Of a stretch of DNA of 64,000 nt, positions 39,463-50,435 are shown in pieces. The notes beneath the pieces are model-generated. The model was given only the letters and a program-made list of their open reading frames with translations, did not search any database and was not told the DNA's origin. The DNA is taken from assembly GCF_013340205.1 (NCBI RefSeq), contig NZ_BJTG01000008.1, forward strand, positions 1 through 64,000, read 5' to 3'. The first letter of the stretch is position 1; each line of letters opens with the position of its first letter. Made by a program: the position numbers and the translations under genes. The DNA is from Anaeromyxobacter diazotrophicus. GTDB lineage: Bacteria; Myxococcota; Myxococcia; Myxococcales; Anaeromyxobacteraceae.

Positions 39463-39887
39463 CCCCCGGCGCCGCGCAGCAGGTGCTCGTGAACGTCGAC
39501 GTCCCGGACCTCGGCCGGGCGGAGCGCTTCTACACCGCCGCGCTGGGGCTCACGGTCGGGCGGCGCTTCGGCGACGCCGGCGTGGAGCTCCTCGGCGCGG
39601 CCGCGCCCATCTACCTCCTCGCCACGCCCGCGGGCTCGCCGCCGTTCAGCGGCGCCGCGGAGCGCCGCCGGTTCGATCGCCACTGGACGCCGGTCCACCT
39701 CGACTTCGCCGTCCCCGACCTCGACGCCGCGCTGGCGCGGGCGGAGGCGGCGGGCGCCCGGCGCGACCTCCCGGTCCAGCAGCACGCCTGGGGGCGGCTG
39801 GCCGTGCTCGCCGATCCGTTCGGCCACGGCTTCTGCCTGCTCCAGTTCGAGGGCGCGGGGTACGACGCGATCGCGACGGGCGGGTGA
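39459..39887 (+). CDS. VOC (glyoxalase/bleomycin-resistance) superfamily protein
   Basis: A 142-residue protein with two beta-alpha-beta-beta-beta modules: VNVDVPDLGRAERFYTAALGL at the start and VHLDFAVPDLDAALARAEAAGA in the second half, closing with VLADPFGHGFCLLQFE, a standard VOC pattern. Metal ligands are plausible (His in PVHLDF, Glu in LLQFE). The substrate is unknown. GTG start overlaps the SDR stop. Confidence 0.85.
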   Translation: MTPGAAQQVLVNVDVPDLGRAERFYTAALGLTVGRRFGDAGVELLGAAAPIYLLATPAGSPPFSGAAERRRFDRHWTPVHLDFAVPDLDAALARAEAAGARRDLPVQQHAWGRLAVLADPFGHGFCLLQFEGAGYDAIATGG

Positions 39888-39919
39888 GGGAGAGGGCGAA
39901 GAGGGCTCGCGGAGCCGGC

Positions 39920-40829
39920 TCAGCCGTACGACTCGGTCTTGATCCGGGCGGCCGGCACGCCCGCCTCGGCCAGCGCGGCCTGCGCCGCCTCCAGGAAGCG
40001 GGGCGCGGGCTCCTCGCCGCGCTCCTTGGCCGCGCGCCGCTCGTAGGGACCGATGGCGGGGCCGCAGGCGTAGACGAGGCAGGCGGTCGGATCGGGGACG
40101 AGCTCGCGCAGGAGCGCGGCGCCGACGCGGCCCTGACGCACGTCCGGGCCGCGGCGCGCCGGCTCCTCCTCGCGCGTCAGCGTGTGCACCACCCGCAGGC
40201 GGTCGGGGTGGCGCTCCTGCAGCTCGGCCAGGCCGCGCCGGAAGATGACGTCGCGCCAGGTCTTGTTCGAGCAGACGAAGGTGTGGCGCAGCTCCGGGTA
40301 GAGCGTCAGCGCGTGCTTCAGGATGGCGTAGTTGGGCACCGCGCCGGAGCCGGCGACCAGGTGCACCACGTGGTCGGTGCGCGAGGTCACGTCGGCCGGC
40401 AGCGTGTACGGCCCGGTGAAGCCCACCAGGTGCAGCCGCTGGCCGCGGGCGGTGCGCTTCACCAGGAGCGGCGAGAGCAGCGGCGGGTACTTCGTGACGC
40501 CGCGCTGGTAGCGCTCCTCCTTCACCGTGATGGCCAGGTACTTCTCCAGCGGCGAGGAGGACATCGAGTAGGCCCGCGGCGGCTCGCGCTTGCCCTTCTG
40601 GTCCTCCAGGTACGCCGTCCACCGCTCCAGCCCCTCGAACTGGTGCGGGTCGATGGTGAGGAAGTGGCCCGGCTCGTAGTCGAGCCGCTCGTTGCCGGTG
40701 AAGAGCACGAGCGTGGTGGTGTCGTGGGTCTCGACCACGACGTCGGCCACCATCGCCTCCAGCTCCTTGATGCGCCGGCGCGGCTGGGGCCCGGGGCCGC
40801 TCCGGGTCGGCGCGACCGAGGTCTCGCCC

Positions 40830-40837
<8 letters not shown>
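39920..40837 (-). CDS. Ferredoxin-NADP(+) reductase-type FAD oxidoreductase
   Basis: A 305-residue flavoprotein without an Fe-S domain. The FAD-binding motif is RAYSMSSSP (about 88-96), the nucleotide-binding start is LVAGSGAVPNYAIL and the C-terminal CGPAIGPYE fits the FNR superfamily. A short Pro/Arg-rich head precedes the beta barrel. It resembles stand-alone oxygenase/ferredoxin reductases. The ATG at 40837 lies inside the end of the M3 peptidase gene (8-bp overlap), so translation may be coupled. The electron acceptor cannot be told. Confidence 0.82.
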
Positions 40838-42773
<1,936 letters not shown>

Positions 42774-42795
42774 CGCCGTGTTCTAGCGCGCCGGG

Positions 42796-44274
42796 CTAGC
42801 TCGCGCCGAGGAGCTGGAGGAGCCGCGCCTGGATGGTCTTCTTCTTCGCGGGGTCCTTGCAGGTCTCGAGCGCGCGCGTCCAGGCCTCGCGGGCCGACTT
42901 CTGGAAGCCGAGCTTCTCGTAGGCCTGCGCCAGGCACTGGTACGACGCGTCCACGTCCGGGCGCAGCTCGGCGGCGCGCTCGTACGCGGCCACCGCCTCG
43001 AAGAGCTGCCCCAGCTTCACGAGCGCGTGGCCGAGGTAGTAGTGCGCCTCGGCGGACCAGGGGTCCTTCGCCGCCGCCTGCCGCGCGAGCTCCACGGCCC
43101 GCTCGGCCCGGTTCTCGGTGAGGGCGTCCGCGGCCTGGCGCCACAGCGCCATGCCCTCCTCGCGCGCGGCGCGCTCCTCGGTGGTCTCGGCCGCCGCCGG
43201 GCCGACCAGCGCGACCTTGAAGACGCGCGTCAGCTCGTCGAGCCGGAACGGCTTCTCGATGAAGGCGTCGGCCCCGAAGGCCAGCTGGGCGTCGGTGCCG
43301 ACCGTGCCCCGGTACACGGCCGAGCACAGCACCACGCGCGTGGTGCGCAGCGCCCGGTCCCCCTTGATGGCGCGGCACACCTCGAAGCCGTGCATGGCGG
43401 GCATCATGGCGTCGAGGACCACCAGGTCGGGCGCCGCGTCGCGCACCATCTCCAGCGCCGCCTTCCCGTCCGACGCCTGCAGCACGACGCACCCCATCTT
43501 GGCGAGCACCGTCGCCACGAGCTGCCGCACGTCCGCGTCGTCGTCCGCGACGAGCGCCACCTTGCCGATGGCGAGCCCCTCGAGCCGGAGCGTCTGGTGC
43601 GGCTCGGGGGCGCCGGCGCCCGGGGCGGCCGCGGGCCGGCGCGGCGCCGCCGGGGGCGCCGCCTGCCGTGCCGGCGCGGGCGGCTCGAACGGCTCCATCA
43701 CGTCCGCGAGGCCGACGATCTCCATGGACTCTTCCGCCTCCGGGAGCGCGACGCTGGCCACCGGGTCGCCCGCCTTGACGATGGCGGCGTGCCCCGCGGC
43801 CCGGTCGGGGAGGGCCGGCGCGCGCTCGCCGCGCCAGGCGGGCGCGCCGGCGGCGCGGGCGCGCTCGATCCCGTCGAGCGCGCGCACCACCGCCGTCCCG
43901 ACCGCCGCGTAGCGGAGGATCTTCTTGCCGGTGAGGAAGCGCACCTCGTCGGCCGCGGCGAGGTCGTCCGGGTTGCCCATGGCGAGCGCGAGCTCGGCGC
44001 GGCCCACCGCCACCGGCACCACCCGGTGCTCGCGGCAGAACTGCGCGCCGCCCGCCGCGTCGAGCCACGCCACCGGGATGGCGCTGCGCGACAGGTCGAT
44101 GCCGGGGCACTCGTGCGCGCGCGCCATGCCGCGCACCAGCGCCCCCTCGTCGGCGAGCTTGAGCTCGAGCGCCGCGGAGGCGACGTCGCCGCCGCGCGCG
44201 GCCTTGGCGGCGCGCTCGGCCTGCGGGAGCGTGAGGGTGCCGTCCTGGATGAGGACGCGCGCGAGATCGGCCAT
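42796..44274 (-). CDS. Response regulator with N-terminal MshEN-like and C-terminal TPR domains
   Basis: A 492-residue three-part protein. Residues 1-135 look like a type II secretion ATPase N-terminal (MshEN/T2SSE_N) domain: LIQDGTLTLPQAERA..., VAVGRAELALAMGNPDDLAAADEVRFLTGKKI. A Pro/Ala linker (about 190-240) follows. The receiver domain is at about 245-365 (VADDDADVR, LVVLDAMMPAMHGFEV, FIEKPF). Tetratricopeptide repeats close the protein (AHYYLGHALVKLGQLFEAVAAYERAAEL; about 385-490). No DNA-binding output is present, so signalling is probably by protein contact. MshEN domains can bind c-di-GMP, but I cannot confirm the ligand residues. Confidence 0.82.
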   Translation of the reverse strand: MADLARVLIQDGTLTLPQAERAAKAARGGDVASAALELKLADEGALVRGMARAHECPGIDLSRSAIPVAWLDAAGGAQFCREHRVVPVAVGRAELALAMGNPDDLAAADEVRFLTGKKILRYAAVGTAVVRALDGIERARAAGAPAWRGERAPALPDRAAGHAAIVKAGDPVASVALPEAEESMEIVGLADVMEPFEPPAPARQAAPPAAPRRPAAAPGAGAPEPHQTLRLEGLAIGKVALVADDDADVRQLVATVLAKMGCVVLQASDGKAALEMVRDAAPDLVVLDAMMPAMHGFEVCRAIKGDRALRTTRVVLCSAVYRGTVGTDAQLAFGADAFIEKPFRLDELTRVFKVALVGPAAAETTEERAAREEGMALWRQAADALTENRAERAVELARQAAAKDPWSAEAHYYLGHALVKLGQLFEAVAAYERAAELRPDVDASYQCLAQAYEKLGFQKSAREAWTRALETCKDPAKKKTIQARLLQLLGAS

Positions 44275-44367
44275 GTCGACCGATCCTATCCGGAAACGGC
44301 TGGAGCCGCGAGAAGGCGGCCCGTCCCCGCCGCAGGGGACTGCGCGGCCACGCGCAGGCCGCCGGCG

Positions 44368-45366
44368 TCAGTTCTCCGGCTTCATCTCGCGGTTCATGAG
44401 CTCGCCGACCGCCTGGCGGGGCGCCTGCCCCTCGTAGAGCACCCGGTACACCATCTCGCTGATGGGCATCTCGACCTTGAGCTTGCGGGCGAGGTCGCGC
44501 GTGCTGCGGGTGTTGAGCACCCCCTCCGCCACCTGGCCCAGCGCCCGCTGGATCTCCTCCAGCTTCTTGCCGCGGCCGAGCTCGAAGCCGACCGTGTGGT
44601 TGCGCGACTGCTCCGAGGAGCAGGTGAGGACCAGATCGCCCAGGCCGGAGAGGCCGGAGAGCGTCATGGGGTTCGCGCCCTTGCGCATGGCGAGCCGCCC
44701 GATCTCCGCCAGGCCGCGGGTGATGAGGGCGGCGCGCGCGTTGGCGCCGAACCCCATGCCGTCGGACAGGCCGGCCGCGATGGCGATGACGTTCTTGACG
44801 CAGCCGCCCACCTCCACCCCGACCACGTCGGTGCTGGTGTACGGACGGAAGGTGCGGGTGTGGAAGGCGTCCTGGACCTGCTTCGAGATGCGCTCCCACC
44901 GGCCGGCGATGGTGACCGCGGTGGGGAGCCCCGCCGCCACCTCCTTCGCGAACGACGGGCCGGAGAGGAAGGTGAGGTAGGGGTGCATCGGGACGGGCAG
45001 GACGTCCTCCAGCACCTCGCTCATGGTCATGAGCGTGTCCACCTCGATGCCCTTCGCCACCGAGCAGATCGGGACCCCGGCGTGGAGCAGCCGCTTCCCC
45101 TCGATGGCGACCTGCCGCACCGCCTGCGAGGGCACCGCGAACACCACCAGCTCGGCGCCCTCGAGCGCGCGGGCCATGTCCGGGGCAGCGGCGAGCGACG
45201 GCGGCAGCGCCAGCCCCGGCAGGTAGCGGGTGTTCTCGTGCTTCTGCGCGATGGCCTGCAGCACCGGCGCGTCCTTGTCCCACAGGCAGACCGGGAAGCC
45301 CTTCGAGGCGAGCGTGGCTCCGAGCGCGGTCCCCCAGGACCCGGCGCCGAGGATGGTGCAACGCAT
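44368..45366 (-). CDS. gpsA: NAD(P)-dependent glycerol-3-phosphate dehydrogenase
   Basis: A 332-residue enzyme making sn-glycerol 3-phosphate for phospholipids from dihydroxyacetone phosphate. N-terminal [10 protein letters not shown] dinucleotide fold, then [28 protein letters not shown], the catalytic lysine in [13 protein letters not shown] and the substrate-binding block [12 protein letters not shown]. All are hallmark GpsA sequences at normal length. ATG at 45366. It appears to be a single gene, upstream of the three-part regulator on the same strand with a 93-bp gap. Confidence 0.96.
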   Translation of the reverse strand: MRCTILGAGSWGTALGATLASKGFPVCLWDKDAPVLQAIAQKHENTRYLPGLALPPSLAAAPDMARALEGAELVVFAVPSQAVRQVAIEGKRLLHAGVPICSVAKGIEVDTLMTMSEVLEDVLPVPMHPYLTFLSGPSFAKEVAAGLPTAVTIAGRWERISKQVQDAFHTRTFRPYTSTDVVGVEVGGCVKNVIAIAAGLSDGMGFGANARAALITRGLAEIGRLAMRKGANPMTLSGLSGLGDLVLTCSSEQSRNHTVGFELGRGKKLEEIQRALGQVAEGVLNTRSTRDLARKLKVEMPISEMVYRVLYEGQAPRQAVGELMNREMKPEN

Positions 45367-45487
45367 CTGTGTGACCTCCGCGCGGCGCGGACGCGCCGCC
45401 TGGTGAAGAGACCCCCGAAGGTTTCATCTTAGCCGTCCGGCCTCGCAGCGCGGCGCGTCAACCTTCGGTCCACGGAGGGGCGTGTCT

Positions 45488-46567
45488 TCATGCCACGGCG
45501 GCGGCCACCAGCCGGGCGAAGAGCGCCGGGTGCCGCCCGAGCCGATCGAGGGCGCGGGCGCGCAGGGCGGGGCGCCGGGCCAGCGCGAGCACGAGCCGGG
45601 TCACCGCGGCGTAGCGCGCGTAGCGGAGCCGCTCGCCGCGCTCCCAGGCGGCGAAGGACGCCGCCCCGGCGCCGGCCTGGAGCGCCGCCGGCAGCGCCGC
45701 GCCGAGCGCCAGCGCGCCGGCCAGGGCGAGCGAGAGCCCCTCGCCGGTGATGGCGTCGAGGTACCCCGCGGCGTCGCCCAGCAGGACCAGCCGATCGAGC
45801 GTCCGGCGCCGGACGGCGCGGGCGAGCGGACCCGCGCCCGCGAGCGGCGAGTCGGTCGGGGCGCCGGCGAGCCGCGCCGCCAGCGCGGGGAAGCGGGCCA
45901 GGAGCCGCGGGTAGGCGTCCCGCGCCGCCTCCTCGCACAGGAGGGCGACGCCGACGCGGCCGGGCCCCGCCGGCGTGACGTACGCCTCGACCCCCTCCGC
46001 GAAGTGCACCTCGACCGCGTCGCTCCAGGGCGCGATCGCGAAGTGGCGGCGCAGGCCGAAGCGGCGCCCGGGCCGCGGCGGTCCCTCGAGCCCCTCGCGG
46101 CGCCCGATGGCCGAGGCGAGCCCGTCGGCGGCGACGAGGAGCCGCGCGCGCTCCTCGCCGGCGCCGGTCTCGACCCGGACCTCGCCGGCGAGGCGCCGGT
46201 GCCCGAGGACCGCCGCGCGCTCCCGCACCTCCGCCCCGGCGGCGCGCGCCGCGGCGAGGAGCGCCGCCGAGAGCGCGGTGCGCCGCACCCCGAGCCCGCC
46301 CGGCGCCGGCAGCCGCGCCTCGGCCACCCGCGCCCCGTCGATCCAGCGGATGGCGCGGACCGGCGCGTGGGCGGACGGGTCGAGGTGGGCGCGCGCTCCG
46401 AGCTCCTCCAGCGCGCGCACGCCCGCCGGCAGGAGGCCCTCCCCGCACGCCTTGTCGGCCGGGAGCGCGCCCCGCTCCAGGACGAGCGCGTCGAGCCCCC
46501 GCCGCGCGGCGGCGGCGGCGAGCGCCAGGCCGGCGGGGCCGCCGCCGGCGATGACGAGGTCACGCAC
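45488..46567 (-). CDS. FAD-dependent oxidoreductase of the geranylgeranyl-reductase/hydroxylase type
   Basis: A 359-residue flavoprotein. The FAD fingerprint is VIAGGGPAGLALAAAAARRG at the N-terminus, followed by LERGALPADKACGEGLLPAG, the motif shared by the geranylgeranyl reductase and aromatic hydroxylase group. The second FAD motif is LLGDAAGYLDAITGEGLSLAL. No membrane anchor is seen. It is the last gene of the type III PKS operon and overlaps the acyl-AMP ligase by 8 bp. By comparison with the phenolic-lipid operon srsABC, it may hydroxylate or oxidise the aromatic product, but reduction of an unsaturated chain is equally possible. Confidence 0.82.
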   Translation of the reverse strand: MRDLVIAGGGPAGLALAAAAARRGLDALVLERGALPADKACGEGLLPAGVRALEELGARAHLDPSAHAPVRAIRWIDGARVAEARLPAPGGLGVRRTALSAALLAAARAAGAEVRERAAVLGHRRLAGEVRVETGAGEERARLLVAADGLASAIGRREGLEGPPRPGRRFGLRRHFAIAPWSDAVEVHFAEGVEAYVTPAGPGRVGVALLCEEAARDAYPRLLARFPALAARLAGAPTDSPLAGAGPLARAVRRRTLDRLVLLGDAAGYLDAITGEGLSLALAGALALGAALPAALQAGAGAASFAAWERGERLRYARYAAVTRLVLALARRPALRARALDRLGRHPALFARLVAAAVA

Positions 46568-48320
46568 GCGGGAGCCGCGCCCGCGCGTAGCCGGCCCAGG
46601 AGCGCACCGCGGCCTTCGCCAGCGCCAGCGCGTTCACCCGCCGCGGCGGCGCGAGCGCGCCGGCCTGCCAGCGGCGCAGCGCCTCGCCGCGCCGCAGCTT
46701 GCCGGAGGAGGTGCGCGGGAGGGTGCCCGGCGCCAGGATCTCCACCGTGTGGGCGCGCACCCCCGCGCGCTCCAGCACCGCCTGCCGCGCCGCCTCGGCG
46801 CGCCGCGGGTCCTGCGCCGGATCGGCGCCGGCCGCGCGCTCGGCGAGGAGGAGCAGCTCCTCGCCCTCCCCCGCCGGATCGAAGCCGAGCGCCACCGCGC
46901 AGCCGGGGCGCAGGCCCTCCACCGCCGCCAGCGGCGCCTCCAGCTCGTCCGGCGCGTGGTTCGCGCCGCGGACGATGACGACGTCCTTGGCGCGGCCGTG
47001 GACGAACAGCTCGCCGCCGTCCACGAAGCCCAGGTCGCCCGTGTCGAGCCAGCCGCCGGCGAGCGCGCGCGCCGTCGCCGCCGGCTGGCCCAGGTAGCCC
47101 GCCATGACCGACGGCCCGCGCGCGAGGATGCGCCCGAGCCGGCCCGGCGGGAGGAGCGCGCCGTCCTCGCCGCGCACCGCCACCTCGACGCCCGGCACCG
47201 GGACGCCCACCGAGACCACCTCGCGCGGCCCGTCCTCGACCTCCCCGCGAGCGGCCAGCGCCGCCGGGTCGAGCCGGCGCGAGCGCCAACCGCGCCCCGG
47301 CGGCGTGAAGGTGACCGCCAGCGCCGCCTCGGAGAGGCCGTAGACCGGCGTCAGCGCGCGGGCGTCGAAGCCGAAGGGCGCGAAGCGCTCGGCGAAGCGG
47401 CGCAGCACCCGGGGCGAGACCGGCTCGGCGCCGTCGAGCGCGACCCGCCAGCAGCCGAGGTCGAGGCCGGCCAGGTCCTCGTCCCGCACGCGCTCGGCCG
47501 CGTAGGCGAAGGCGAAGCTGGGCGCGGGCGAGATGGTGCCGCGGTGGCGGGCCACGGCGCGCAGCCACAGCGCGGGGCGGGCGAGGAAGTGCTCGGGGGG
47601 GATGAGGACGCACGGTCCGGGGTGGGCGAGCGCGCCCAGCAGCCCGCCGATGAGCCCCATGTCGTGGTAGAGCGGCAGCCACGAGACGAGCCGGTCCGCC
47701 GGCCCGGGGCGGAGGAGCTGGAGCAGGGCGGCGGTCTGCGCGACCACGCTCCCGTGGGTGAGCGCGACCGGCTTCGGGTCCACCGTCGAGCCGGACGAGA
47801 ACTGCACCAGCGCCAGGTCGGAGGGGTCGACGCGCCGCTCGAGCGCGGGCCCGTCCGCGGACAGGTCCTCGGCCGCGGCGCAGCCGAGCGCCGGCCGCGC
47901 CCGCGCCACCACCTCCCCGAGCAGCCGCCGCACCGCGCCGCCGGCGACGAGGAGGCGCGCCCCCGAGACGCTCACCATGCGCGCCGTCGCGGCGAGGTAC
48001 TCGTCCATGCGCCCCAGGCGCACCGGCGGGTAGAGCGGCACCGGCACCGCCCCGGCGAGCAGCGCGCCGAAGAAGGCGTCGAGGAAAGCGGGCTCGGTGC
48101 GGAGCACCAGCGCGACCCGGTCGCCCGGCGCGATCCCGCGCGCGGCGAGCGCGGCCGCGGCGCGGCGGGCGCGGGCGTGGACCTCCCCCCAGCCGAGCGC
48201 CGTCGCGCGCTCGCGCAGGTCGAGGAAGGTGACGCCGCTCGGGTGGCGCGCGGCGCGGGCGAGCAGCGCCACCAGGTCGGGGGCCGCAGGCGCCGGCGGT
48301 GGGCCGCCGGAGAGGATCAC
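46560..48320 (-). CDS. Fatty-acyl-AMP ligase (FAAL-like)
   Basis: A 586-residue member of the adenylate-forming superfamily. The P-loop-like core is FSSGSTVDPKPVALTH (about 170), VSWLPLYHDMGLIGG is the hallmark of fatty-acyl-AMP ligases, TPVYGLSEAALAV is the A5 motif, GGWLDTGDLGFVDGGELFVHGRAKD holds the A7/A8 hinge and LPRTSSGKLRR carries the A10 lysine. FAALs activate fatty acids as acyl-AMP and pass them to an acyl carrier protein rather than CoA. The GTG start at 48320 overlaps the TGA of the ACP gene, which strongly suggests that this ACP is its partner. Confidence 0.88.
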   Translation of the reverse strand: MILSGGPPPAPAAPDLVALLARAARHPSGVTFLDLRERATALGWGEVHARARRAAAALAARGIAPGDRVALVLRTEPAFLDAFFGALLAGAVPVPLYPPVRLGRMDEYLAATARMVSVSGARLLVAGGAVRRLLGEVVARARPALGCAAAEDLSADGPALERRVDPSDLALVQFSSGSTVDPKPVALTHGSVVAQTAALLQLLRPGPADRLVSWLPLYHDMGLIGGLLGALAHPGPCVLIPPEHFLARPALWLRAVARHRGTISPAPSFAFAYAAERVRDEDLAGLDLGCWRVALDGAEPVSPRVLRRFAERFAPFGFDARALTPVYGLSEAALAVTFTPPGRGWRSRRLDPAALAARGEVEDGPREVVSVGVPVPGVEVAVRGEDGALLPPGRLGRILARGPSVMAGYLGQPAATARALAGGWLDTGDLGFVDGGELFVHGRAKDVVIVRGANHAPDELEAPLAAVEGLRPGCAVALGFDPAGEGEELLLLAERAAGADPAQDPRRAEAARQAVLERAGVRAHTVEILAPGTLPRTSSGKLRRGEALRRWQAGALAPPRRVNALALAKAAVRSWAGYARARLPRA

Positions 48321-48580
48321 GGCGAGGCCTCGGCCGAGCGCCCCTCGGCGCGCGCGGCGACGAAGCGGGCCAGGTCGGCCAGGGTGCGGAGACCGGCCGC
48401 GTCCTCCTCGCCCACGCGGACGCGGAAGTGGTCCTCCACCGCCACCACCAGCGAGAGGAGGGCCAGCGAGTCGAGCCGGCCGGCCAGCTCCTCGCCGTCC
48501 TCCACCGCCTGCTCGAGGCCGAGCTCCTCGCGCGCCAGCCGGCGGATCTCGGCCGCGACGGCCGCCTCGCGAGGCGTCAC
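48317..48580 (-). CDS. Acyl carrier protein
   Basis: An 87-residue acidic helical protein. The phosphopantetheine attachment serine is in GRLDSLALLSLVVAVEDHF (Ser about 38), matching the D-S-L motif of carrier proteins, and the following helix has the VEDHFRVRVGEEDAAGLRTLADL pattern of helix 3. It starts at GTG 48580 overlapping the methyltransferase stop and ends overlapping the FAAL start. It is probably loaded by the FAAL and hands the acyl chain to the type III PKS or another acceptor. Confidence 0.88.
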   Translation of the reverse strand: MTPREAAVAAEIRRLAREELGLEQAVEDGEELAGRLDSLALLSLVVAVEDHFRVRVGEEDAAGLRTLADLARFVAARAEGRSAEASP

Positions 48581-49218
48581 GGCGTCCCCCGGGGCATCGG
48601 CGGCGGGGGACGAGCCCCCGCCCTGCGATCATGGGGAGCGCCGGGGATGAACCGGGCGCGCGGCGACCCGGGGAGGAACCGCCCCCGCGCCTCGAACGCG
48701 CGCCGCCAGACGGGCCCGAGCGCGCGCTCCTCGGCGCGCACGCGCGCCGCCAGCACCGCGGCGTTGGCCACCGAGAAGAGCAGCGCGACGCCGGCGAGCC
48801 CCCAGGCGAGCGGCAGCGCGGCGAGCTCCACCGCCACCGCGAGGTAGTTCGGGTGGCGCACGAAGCGGTACGGTCCGCCCGTCACCGGCGGCGCGCCGGG
48901 CAGCACCAGCACCCGGGTCGTCCAGCGCTCGCCCAGCGCCGCGATGGCCCACCAGCGCAGCGCCTGCGCGGCGAGGGCGGCGGCCGCGGCGAGGAGCGCC
49001 CAGCGGGGCGGCGCCGGGCGGAGGAGCGCGCCGGCGGCGCAGGCGGCCAGGAAGGCGCCGTGCAGGAGGACCATGGCCGGGTAGTGGCCCGCGCCGTGCT
49101 CCACCGCGCCGCGCGCCCGGAGCGCCCGCGCGTGCCGCCGCGACAGGGCGAGCTCGACCGCGCGCTCGGCGGCGAAGAGCGCCACCAGGGCGAGGTAGGC
49201 GGCGCGCGGGCTCACCAT
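48577..49218 (-). CDS. Isoprenylcysteine carboxyl methyltransferase (ICMT)-family membrane methyltransferase
   Basis: A 213-residue membrane protein with about five hydrophobic segments. The C-terminal catalytic signature is present: GPYRFVRHPNYLAVAVELAALPLA, with RHPNY being the SAM-binding core of the ICMT/PEMT group, followed by ANAAVLAARVRAEERAL with the conserved R-x-E-E. The ATG at 49218 lies within the type III PKS stop region (7-bp overlap). In phenolic-lipid operons such as srsABC, an enzyme of this kind O-methylates the PKS product; that role is the likely one here. A Pro-rich tail ends the protein. Confidence 0.86.
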   Translation of the reverse strand: MVSPRAAYLALVALFAAERAVELALSRRHARALRARGAVEHGAGHYPAMVLLHGAFLAACAAGALLRPAPPRWALLAAAAALAAQALRWWAIAALGERWTTRVLVLPGAPPVTGGPYRFVRHPNYLAVAVELAALPLAWGLAGVALLFSVANAAVLAARVRAEERALGPVWRRAFEARGRFLPGSPRARFIPGAPHDRRAGARPPPPMPRGTP

Positions 49219-50279
49219 CGCAGGAGCACCAGCTCGGCGCAGAAGCCCGGCCCCATGGCGGCCATCACCCCGAGGTCCCCCGGCCGCGCCTCGCCCGACT
49301 CGAGCAGGTCGCCCAGCACGAACAGCACCGAGGCGGAGGAGAGGTTGCCGATGTCGCGCAGGGAGCGCCACGACCGCGCCAGGGCGCCCTCCGGCAGCGC
49401 CAGCGAGGTCTCCATCGCCTGCAGGATCTTGGGCCCGCCGGTGTGCGCCACCCAGTGCCGCACGTCGCGGCGGGTGAGGTGGTGCTCGGCCAGGAAGGCG
49501 TCCACGTCGCCGCCGAGGTGCTCGCGGATGACGTCGGGCGCGCCGGCGGAGAGCACGAGCTTGAACCCGGTGTCGACCACGTCCCACCCCATGACGCGCT
49601 CGGTGTCGGGGTAGAAGACGGAGCGGGTGGCGAGGACGCGCGGGCCCGCGGCGCCGCGGTCCCCGCCGGTGAGCGCGAGCGCCGCGGCGCCGTCGCCGAA
49701 GAGCCCGGAGGCGATGATGTTCGCCACCGAGAGGTCCTGCCGCTGCAGCGTGAGCGAGCAGAGCTCGACCGACAGGAGCAGCGCCACCTCGCCCGGGAAG
49801 GCGCGCAGGTAGTCGGCGGCGCGGGCGGTGCCGGCCGCGCCCGCCAGGCAGCCCAGGCCGAAGATGGGCGTGCGCTTCACCGACGGCTTCAGCCCGAGCC
49901 GGTTGACGAGGCGCGCGTCGATGGAGGGGGTGGCGACCCCGGTGACGGTGACGAAGAAGACGTGGTCCACGTCGCGCGGCCGGAGGCCGGCGCGGGCGAG
50001 CGCCTGCTGGATCGCCTCCGCCCCGAGCTCCTGCGCCACCTCGACGAACGCGTCGTTGCACTTCCGGAAGGAGTCGAGGGAGGCGTACGCCTCGAGCGGC
50101 AAGGCCAGGTAGCGGCCGGACACCTGCACCGCCCGGTGCAGGTCCTCGAGCCGCTCGACGTTGAAGTGCTTCTCGGCCCAGAGCCCGCGCAGCGCCTGGA
50201 TGAGCTCCTCCTGGTCGAGGTGGTGCCGCGGGAGGGCGCGGCCGACGGCCGTCAGGCGAGGTGCGGCATCGTGATGCAC
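49212..50279 (-). CDS. Type III polyketide synthase (chalcone/alkylresorcinol synthase family)
   Basis: A 355-residue homodimeric condensing enzyme. The catalytic triad is visible: Cys in IFGLGCLAGAAG (about 148), His in VAHTGGPK (about 285) and Asn in IGNLSSAS (about 320). The C-terminus GVMAAMGPGFCAEL is the family's GFG-like loop. Such enzymes extend an acyl starter with malonyl-CoA and cyclise it to resorcinols or pyrones. Start chosen at GTG 50279, with GGAG 5 nt upstream, over GTG 50285. First gene of an operon with methyltransferase, ACP, FAAL and flavoprotein, each overlapping the next. Confidence 0.93.
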   Translation of the reverse strand: MHHDAAPRLTAVGRALPRHHLDQEELIQALRGLWAEKHFNVERLEDLHRAVQVSGRYLALPLEAYASLDSFRKCNDAFVEVAQELGAEAIQQALARAGLRPRDVDHVFFVTVTGVATPSIDARLVNRLGLKPSVKRTPIFGLGCLAGAAGTARAADYLRAFPGEVALLLSVELCSLTLQRQDLSVANIIASGLFGDGAAALALTGGDRGAAGPRVLATRSVFYPDTERVMGWDVVDTGFKLVLSAGAPDVIREHLGGDVDAFLAEHHLTRRDVRHWVAHTGGPKILQAMETSLALPEGALARSWRSLRDIGNLSSASVLFVLGDLLESGEARPGDLGVMAAMGPGFCAELVLLRW

Positions 50280-50435
50280 GGGCACTCCGGAGGGCGAAAA
50301 GGGCTCTCATGCTGGGGATCGCGAGGGATATCAAGGGCCGGGCTGGGTCGGCCGCGTGCTCCGGGTGCTCCTGCCGACGGGTGTCCCCGCGCGGGCTACT
50401 CGCAGGGTGTAAGCGGATTCGTCACCATCGCCGCC

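Noticed and set aside
45367-45487. gpsA promoter with TTGACG
   Set aside because: The nearest -10-like sequence is 24 bp away, outside the usual spacing.
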